Assembly: GCA_039654915.1 (NCBI GenBank)
Contig: CM077597.1
Coordinates: 37,422,001 to 37,486,000, forward strand
DNA from: Aquilaria yunnanensis
Taxonomy: Eukaryota > Streptophyta > Magnoliopsida > Malvales > Thymelaeaceae
Reading direction: 5' to 3'
Length of the DNA stretch: 64,000 bases
Position numbers and translations under genes: made by a program. Below, in pieces: positions 57,160-64,000 of this stretch (positions are counted from its first letter, which is position 1; every line of letters begins with the position of its first letter). The notes under the pieces were generated by a model. It worked only from the letters and a program-made list of their open reading frames with translations. It was not told where the DNA came from and searched no databases.

Positions 57160-57790
57160 CATGTTTGATTTATTAAAATTGATTTTTCATAAGGAATTTT
57201 TGTTTGACCTTTAGGAGCAAGACACGGTTTGTCTTACAACCGTGTATTAGAGCATTTTTATCTGACATGGTTTCATACAAAACCATGTTCTTACCCGTGT
57301 TTTCAAAAGCTAAAATTTCTAGAAGTTAAACACTTGCACTTACATGCCTATGTTTTAAAATGTGTTTATGTTACACAGTTATGTTTTAAAACACTATTAT
57401 GTTTAGAAGCATGCTTCATCTCTAAATTTAAGAATTTTTCGTTCCAGAGCACAAACACGGTCCCACACACGACCATGTAGTTCATCATGATTTACTAACA
57501 TGGTTTCAACTATGCCCATGTTGCTACCCACGTTTCTTTTTTTAAAAAAAAAATTATAGGCTCCAAACTTCAAACATGGTCCATTACATGCTCTTGTTTA
57601 AAGTCATGTTAACTATACAGGGTCGCTTACATTCCCGTGTTCTATCTCATGTTTTTATTTTGTGATTTAAAATTTTTAGTCATGCTTGACACACAGCACA
57701 TGTCACACCTGTGTTCAATAGCGTGTGAAGGAAATTTTAAGTAACACTGTCTATTACACAACCATGTTACTAACTATGTTGCACATATAT
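57160..57790. repeat. Field of imperfect ACACGG...CCGTGT hairpin motifs
   Basis: About nine units pair an ACACGGT/ACATGGT arm with an ACCGTGT/ACCATGT arm about 6-10 bases later, for example arms at 57222-57229 and 57238-57245, 57265-57273 and 57279-57288, 57455-57462 and 57471-57478, plus decayed ones near 57498, 57573, 57618, 57692 and 57744. The CGG/CCG centres are often TGG/CCA, again C-to-T decay. Similar motifs are known in non-coding parts of plant gypsy elements. Confidence 0.7.
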
Positions 57791-58579
57791 ATATACTCGA
57801 TCGTGATTTTTGTTTCATACTTCACATGAAACTAACTCAAACTTTTTCCTTGACTACCCAAACTCAAACTCTAGCTTCCTTGCATCCCGAGTAAGGTTTT
57901 CCATCTTCTGAGGACCTCATTCCTTGGCCAAATTCTTGTTTTTCATCCCTGCATCTTTGATTTTCTCTTTCTTGAGGTAACTATCTATCTCTCTTTCTAA
58001 CTTTATTTGACGTTTATGAAAGATTAGCTTAATTTCTTGCTTTGGGCAAGTTTCATATGAGTTACTTGATTGATTTGTCCTGTCTATTCATGTTAGATTT
58101 GAGTTGATAGCGTGTTTTGTGAGGACTGAAATTTTTGGATATTGTGTTTGCAATAACAAGGTTTGGAATTACATGCTTGATAGATTTATTGTTTTGTATG
58201 ATGTTTTATGTGTTTTACGACTTGAATGAATGATTGTATAGGTTATGATTTAATGAAAATGCCTTGGTTATCTTATTTGCATTGGAATTTCATGAATTCT
58301 AGGACTTGATAATCTTTTGGTGTAGTAGTGAATAGGTTTCTTGTGTGACAAGAATGAGCCTAGTTGTAGGTTATGTTGTTTGAATTCCCATGTTTGTCAT
58401 CCTTTTAGCTTAGGTTGTTAAGCCTATTCACCTTAATACCTAAAGTTATAATCTAATTATTTTATATGAGGGAATTTTATTGATTCTTGGATAGAGCTCT
58501 TATTCTTAGATTTATTCTTGGATATATTGTGTTTGGGATTATTGTTGCATTGATAAAAATCTTTTGCTTTTTTTTAGGA
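57791..58579 (+). other. Non-coding spacer
   Basis: It contains a short TA run (57787-57796) and pyrimidine-rich then A/T-rich sequence. No convincing gene. A CTTTTTTTTAG|GATGG stretch just before the next ORF at 58580 resembles an intron acceptor, so part of this may be an intron. Confidence 0.35.
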
Positions 58580-58843
58580 TGGCTGAGTGTCAAGAAAAGC
58601 TACCCATTCACACCAAGAAGCCAGCAAAGAAGGCAAAGAAGTCAAATCTTCTTCTTGACTTTAAGGAGGCATCCTAGTGGGAGAGATATGATATCTTGAT
58701 GGCAAAGAAGTTCAAGGCCAAGAAGGTGATGGACTATGAGACTCTAGCATAGCTAGGATTAGTCAAGGAGGTCTGAGCACTCATGGATTTTGACGAATGG
58801 TTGTCGATGTTTGATTGCCAAGAGCTTACATATAGCGAGCTCA
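58580..58843 (+). pseudogene. Remnant resembling an Athila ORF1-type accessory protein
   Basis: From ATG 58580 the frame reads MAECQEKLPIHTKKPAKKAK, then stops separated by blocks WERYDILMAKKFKAKKVMDY, LGLVKEV and ALMDFDEWLSMFDCQELTY. The pattern of a YEILKxRxxxxxxxxD...LGLxxEVxxLxxxxGWxxFxxxxxxTYxxL layout resembles the plant retrotransposon ORF1 family known from Athila elements. It has three in-frame stops (TAG, TAG, TGA), each compatible with C-to-T, and is cut at about 58843. Function unknown; identification is tentative. Confidence 0.45.
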
Positions 58844-60255
58844 TGTCATGTCCCAAATTACCATAAGGCTATGCATTCATGACATTTATTTTTAATTATA
58901 AATTTCTATCAGAGCATTGTATAGCTTGGCAATTTGAAACATGAAAAATTTTAAAACTGTAATATGACCATAAAAGAAATATAGTTAAAAATCATGGGGT
59001 AAACCGAACCATTTTCATTTTCATTAAACAAATTTTAGGTATATTATGTGACAAACTAGCTTTTCAACCTATGCACTTAACATGCTACATAGTCATACTA
59101 AGGACCTCAGACTCAGAAGTCCATAATTCAGAACTTGGTCTTTAATACCCCATCTGAGAGAGAGATAAATTTTTTTTAGCTTCAGCTTAGTAAGACCATA
59201 GTGGCAACCCTTTTATCTACAAAATGGTAACCATGAGAGGGAGTAAGTTTCTAATGAAACTCAGTAAAGGCATCAACAAATACAAATTCCAATCTTAGTT
59301 GGACAGCAATAATTGCCTCAACTTATAGATTAATTACCTTCATCCAAAATTAAAACCAGAAAAATACAATACAAACAATAATGGTATAAGTACAATCATA
59401 AAACTAGAATACCAAACAATCAACAATGCAAGCCAGAACATCCATCTCAAACAGAAAAAAGAAATTAAGCATGCACAACCAGAATGCAATGCATGGCATG
59501 AGTGCATGAGTACAATGAATAAAAGTAAACCATATAGCGTCTTTGGGCTGATCCCTTATTCCTTAGGGATCCAACAATTCAATCCTTTTCTATTTAAACA
59601 AACCTTACCTCCCAAAAAGCTTGAACCATATTAGACAGACAGAGACCAATAACATATTGGCCAACATAATGTTTTTAGAAAACACTAATCTGTCAGATTG
59701 CTCACCTTCTTGATTCTTGTAGTGAATCAAGACTACAGGTGTATAGCCCTGTTAGTACCATAAACATAATATCTCTCCCAATTACTTCAATAGAAATCAG
59801 AAAATTAATAGCCTTTTGGCCTAACATCTGTTCATATTAACCCCACAGCTTCCCATCAACAGCAATAGTGCAAATCTAGCATTATAGCTTTAAATAGAAT
59901 TAGGCTTGCAGTTTATAGGATTTCCCTTTACCAATTGTAAGAAAATAGTAGCTTATTGCCTCCCAAGCCTCGGCCAAACCAACTTCCTTATGCTCAAAGT
60001 CTTTCAAGCTTAACCACCTTAGTTTTTTACTTTAACTTCCTTTTCATTTCTACCATATTTATACAAGATGTAATGCCCTTATATCTATGGTTTTAACCCT
60101 TTTTATGAATCTTAGAAGCTTCCAAGCACTTGCCAAGAAGTTGCAAAACAATTGCCAAGAAAATGTGAAAAGGCAACCGGTTATGACTTGTTACTTTAGT
60201 CTTAGTTTTTCCCTCATTTTGCTTAGAAATTTACTGCAATTTCTAAAAGCTTTTT
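58844..60255. other. Unassigned region, possible minus-strand LTR
   Basis: It starts TGTCATGTCCCAAATTACC where the ORF1-like remnant stops. That resembles the plus-strand left end of the level 3 LTR (TGTCGTGCCCTAAACTGCC), so a related minus-strand LTR is possible. A GAGGGAGTAAGTTTC stretch near 59235 is also LTR-like. No coding sequence, no second copy and no convincing right edge were found. Confidence 0.35.
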
Positions 60256-61010
60256 TGTTACCACCTCACAAAAATGGCAGAATTACAAAGTGTGGCATTG
60301 ACACAACCCTTTATGGCCCCACCCAAGAAGCCTATGAGAACAAGTCTCATGTTGGTTACAATTGGCTAATTAATTATGTGCACTTTGATTAAAAATTCAT
60401 GCCACTAGTTGTTTAACCTAAGAATGCAATTACGCATGCAAGAGTTTCTTTGACTTGAGCAAGTATAAAATCATAAGACATTTATGTAGGCTAGGCATTT
60501 CCATAAAAATCAATGTTCAAAGAGTCAAAGCATACAAAACTTTTATAGCATCAACATGAATCTTACACATAATTAACCGTGTGTGGGCATTTAAACAAAC
60601 ACAGACTATGCCCTACACCCAAGGACAACCCTAGAGTCCATAACTCTATTCATACACATTGGAGGCCACAAACAAACAACATACATATCCAAGGCTAGCA
60701 TTACTGAGATCCAATGAACTAGCTTCCACCTTAGATGAAAAATTTCGATGGCAAGCTTCAATGATCCTCCACGTGCTCACTAGCCTCTATCGCTAAGAAA
60801 ATTGTAGTTAGTAATGTTACTTAACCAACAAGCAACCAAATAAACTAGAATCTCAAGGATTCTCAAAGTGATATACTGTGACCTAGTCTAAAGTGCACAA
60901 AGGTGGCAGTAAAATGAGGGTTTCTAGAGCCCAAAGTTAGTACTAACTACCTAGGAGTCTAAATGCACAATATTGGCACCATAATTGGACTACCTCGGAG
61001 TGAGTAATAG
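60256..61010 (+). repeat. Rearranged 5' LTR of a second level 0-family element (LTR D)
   Basis: Only the ends match LTR A: about 60256-60302 (TGTTACCACCTCACAAAAATGG) and about 60885-61010 (AGTTAGTACTAAC, then a jump to CTAGGAGTCTAAATGCAC...GAGTAATA). The middle (60303-60880) is foreign or scrambled, and about 2.3 kb of normal LTR is missing. A PBS follows, so it is the 5' LTR. Confidence 0.75.
60303..60880. other. Foreign segment inside LTR D
   Basis: I could not match this to the LTR or to any protein; it is A/T-rich with no long ORF. It may be a filler from repair or an unrecognised non-autonomous insertion. Confidence 0.4.
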
Positions 61011-61015
61011 AAGTT

Positions 61016-61038
61016 GGTATAAGACCATGGTCAGAGCA
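61016..61038 (+). other. Primer-binding site split by an 11-bp insertion
   Basis: TGGTAT (61016-61021) and CAGAGC (61033-61038) are the halves of the tRNA-Met type site, separated by AAGACCATGGT. The intact form is at 7688-7699. Confidence 0.7.
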
Positions 61039-61177
61039 TGGTTTATACATGTACATAATATATAGTTGCACTGCATGCATTTATATACATGAACTCAGTT
61101 GCTAGTGTCAAGTACCATTGAAATACCTATGATCTTTATATGTGCTCTATGATGAATCATCAATACAGGAAGTAAAC

Positions 61178-62492
61178 ATGGTTGCCACAAGGAGAGGGGA
61201 ACTACCCCGCAGGCCTACTACTGATTCTTGGCAACAAAGAAATGGACAGAATAGAGTGAGTCAAGGGCAACAGGGTGTACCAAAGCCTGAAGTGCCTTAA
61301 GTTTGGTTAGAGCTTCAGAGGAACTTAGCTCTAATCAATGAAAACTTAAGGAGGTTGATTGAAGCACAGCAGTAGGGAGTCCAAGTAGCTACCGCAGAAC
61401 CAGTTCAAGATGCACAGTAGCAACCAGAAGAGGATACTAGGAACACATTTGAATATGTTCCTTCTGGAAGCTTAGAAGATACAAATGATGAGACCATTGA
61501 GCAGGAAGATTAGGGTAGGAGAAATCCAAGAGGAAGAAGACTAAGGTCTAAGATTGTTCAGGTGTCCAGGACCAATCCCTCATTCTATGACCATCCTTCC
61601 ACTAGGAATAAGATTGAGGAAGGCCATGAAAGAAGATCCAGGATAAGAGAGATCATAGAAAGCATCACCATATAGAGGGCTCTCACAGATCCAAGAGACA
61701 TAGATTAGAGGATCTAGAAGGCCTAGACGAAGTCAGACTGTTGGAAAGGTTCCAAGGCCTAAGACTTCCATAGTTTGATGGAAGAGCTGGGTAGAGAGAG
61801 CTGAGGACTGGTTAATCTTCATGGAAAAGATGTTGGAGAGGATGCCACTCAGCTCCACCAAGAAGGTGTCACCGGCTACTTACAACTTGGTAGCCAGTGT
61901 ATAAATGTGGTGGAGAAACACCAAAGATAAGTATGCTTTCCAAAAGGACAAAAGGCCAGGAAGAGATATTGACATGAGGTGGCCAAAGTTCACACAGCTG
62001 TTCTAGGAGCACTACATTAGTGATGCCATCAAGGATATGAAGCAAGTTGAATTTGATGCTCTAAGGTAGGACAACCTCACTGTCCTAGAGTATGACCACA
62101 AATTCAATCAGTTGGTGAGGTATGCTCCTCAGTATCATGGACTGGAGGAGTTGAGGGCCAAAAGATTCGTCAGAGGCCTAACGTTAGACATTAGAAAGGT
62201 TGTTAGACCTTTTGAAGCAGTTACATACTATAAAGCAGTGCAAAAAACTCTATTAGTAAAGCAAGAGGAGTATTAGACTAAGTACTTTCCCAATGGACTA
62301 GGGGAAAGTAGTCAGGCAAGAGGCAAGTAAAAGAAGCCACCACATGGCAGGGGAATTACCAAGAATTCTCATATTTGTGGTGAGGGCAAGGTTAAGGGGA
62401 AGTTCCCTGGCCTAAGGTGCCCTAAATGCAAGAAGTTTCATGGAAAGAAACCTTGCTTTTTTGACACCCAAGCATCTCTAAGAAGTGGATCC
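61178..62492 (+). pseudogene. Gag of the second level 0-family element
   Basis: ATG 61178 opens VATRRGELPRRPTTDSWQQR, then VWLELQRNLALINENLRRL and a charged, arginine-rich region, LDEVRLLERFQGLRL, and SVLEYDHKFNQLVRYAPQYH-like text, with many stops and frameshifts. The zinc region is damaged: [13 protein letters not shown] survives, but the second cluster reads [14 protein letters not shown], where CLRCG....DHW.KDC is expected, so all three cysteines are lost. Otherwise it closely parallels 36899-38205. Confidence 0.8.
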
Positions 62493-63986
62493 ATGGATCA
62501 TTGGCTAAAAGACTACCCACAGGCTCAAAGGAAGCTAGAAGACCAAGGTCTAGTAAGGCTTATTGGGGCAGGACCTAGAGGAGGAGCACCTAGGGAGGGG
62601 CAGCAGAGGCCAATTCCTCCAGTGCCTCAGCCTCCAGTGCAGAGAACTGGCAGAGTCTTCCAAGTCGAGAGGCTAGAGACATCAGAGCAGGGAGGAGCTC
62701 TAAGAGGTAACATTTATCTTAATGGTATGCCTGTTAGTGTTCTGTTTGATACTGGTCCATCTATGTCTATAGTGGCTAGGAAATTTGTTGAAGCCATGAA
62801 ATTGGCTACTGAAATCATGCCTAGGATATCCTTAGTGAAAACAGCAGGTAGTCAATGTCTTTTCACTAATGACCTAGCTAAGGATTGTGAGCTAGTAGTA
62901 GGAAAGACTAAGGTTATGATGAATCTGCTAGTGTTGGACATTCCTAAGTATGATTTAGTTCTAGGTATGAATTGGCTTGCTATGCATAACATAAGAATTG
63001 ATTGTGCTAAGAGGGAAATCACTTTGCCTGAGGGTGAAGTGCATGCATTAGTGAATTCTAAGGAATTAGTGTATGAAATGCATGGCATGGAACTAGACAT
63101 ACCTGTGATTTCTGAGCATGATTACTATTATTCATTGAATGAATTGCACTATGATGAGGAAATGGACACAATACCTAGAGTGAGAGACTTTCCACAAGTC
63201 TTTATTAAAGACTTGCCAGGTATTCTTCCACTAAGGGAAATTGAGTTTGAGATCAAGTTGCAACCAGGAGCTAGTCCAATATCCATACCTCCTTACAGAA
63301 TGTCAATCATAGAGATTAATGAACTCAAGAAACAACTTGATGAACTTCCTGAAAAAGGGTTCATAAGGCCAAGTGTTTCATCATGGGGAGCTCCTGTTCT
63401 CTTTCTGAAAAAAAAGGATGGATCTTTGAGACTATGCATTGACTACATGAAGCTCAATGCAGTGACTAACAAAAACAAGTATCCACTTCCTAGGATTGAG
63501 GATCTTTTTGATCAACTCAAGGGAGCTAGGATCTTCTCTAACATAGATTTGAGATTTGGATACTTTCAGTTGAGAGTAAAGCAAGAGGAAATTCCTAAGA
63601 CTGCATTTAGGACCAGATATAGGCATTATGAGTACACAGTCATGCCATTTGGTCTGACTAATGGCCAAGCTGCTTTCATGGACCTGATGAATAGAGTGTT
63701 TAAACCACATTTGGACAAATTTTTGGTTGTGTTCATTGATGACATCCTAGTGTATTCCAAGGATGAAAATGAACATGAACATCATCTGAAGATTGTCCTA
63801 AAGGCTCTGTTGGAACATCAACTTTATGCCAAATTATCCAAGTGTGAATTCTGGATAAGGGAAGTATCTTTCCTAGGATACATCATAGATGCACAAGGCC
63901 TTAAGGCAAACCCTAAAAAGGTCAAGGTGGTGCAACAGTGGGAAAGAGCAAACTTAGGGATGAAATACTTGAAGAAGCTCACATAA
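62493..63986 (+). pseudogene. Protease and reverse transcriptase of the second level 0-family element, 3' truncated
   Basis: A 497-residue frame is open. Protease: [17 protein letters not shown] (DTGAS changed to DTGPS), then [64 protein letters not shown] and catalytic [12 protein letters not shown] (about 63732-63767), [20 protein letters not shown]. After QQWER (about 63945) the expected [11 protein letters not shown] text is replaced by unrelated [11 protein letters not shown] and a stop at 63984-63986, so the pol is interrupted there by an insertion or deletion whose other side is outside the window. The RT core itself is well preserved. Confidence 0.85.
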
Positions 63987-64000
63987 GCAAGTTGAACATA

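Noticed and set aside
58487..58699. A 70-residue ORF with a hydrophobic N-terminus as a membrane protein gene
   Set aside because: It overlaps the ORF1-like remnant in another frame, and the hydrophobic part comes from A/T-rich spacer.

Overview
The window looks like plant nuclear DNA, almost certainly from an angiosperm with a large, repeat-rich genome. I see no host gene, tRNA or rRNA. Essentially every recognisable protein is LTR-retrotransposon gag/pol, with Ty3/gypsy lineages typical of flowering plants (Tekay/Del-like, CRM/Galadriel-like, Tat, Athila) plus one Ty1/copia element. The species cannot be told from the sequence.

The main architecture is a four-deep nest on 5.2-39.9 kb. An old Tekay/Del-type element (level 0, +; 5' LTR 5204-7682, PBS 7688) was invaded just after its gag start by a chromovirus of CRM/Galadriel type (level 1, +; 7875-36893, TSD GGAAC). 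Its integrase was split by a Tat-lineage element (level 2, +; 13446-35147, TSD AGACT). The gag of that element was split by a Tekay-like element on the minus strand (level 3; 15071-25696, TSD CACGG). LTR divergence falls with depth: roughly 8% by eye at level 1, a few percent at level 2, and one observed difference in 2.7 kb at level 3. Level 3 has an uninterrupted 1,679-residue Gag-Pol and looks young and possibly competent.

The most unusual coding unit is in the level 2 Tat element. Between integrase and 3' LTR lies a minus-strand gene (33499 to 31080) with its own TATA box. It can be assembled as four exons joined by three short GT-AG introns that all preserve frame (731 codons), broken by three nonsense codons that each fit a C-to-T change. 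It is transcribed against the genomic RNA, so its introns can survive retrotransposition. It is flanked by hairpin-bearing degenerate repeats (30.5-30.95 kb) and by an 81-bp tandem repeat (34.03-34.2 kb).

On the left (1-5.2 kb) is a minus-strand LTR of the level 0 family cut by the window edge, then a decayed minus-strand Tat gag/protease with PBS. On the right are: a decayed copia with a 3' LTR but no matching 5' LTR (39.9-46.3 kb); an Athila-type LTR hit by a solo LTR of the level 0 family (46820-49279, TSD CTTAT); a decayed Tekay integrase/chromodomain tail with its 3' LTR (50.6-53.6 kb); an Athila-like unit with LTR, PBS and gag, apparently no pol, a field of ACACGG/CCGTGT hairpins and an ORF1-like remnant (53.8-58.8 kb); an unassigned stretch; and the 5' half of a second level 0-family element (60256 to the window end).

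The genes do not form a host pathway. Each set is the Gag, protease, reverse transcriptase, RNase H and integrase of one element. The density of chromoviruses, Athila and Tat elements suggests heterochromatin, possibly pericentromeric, and the nonsense changes fit long-term cytosine methylation.
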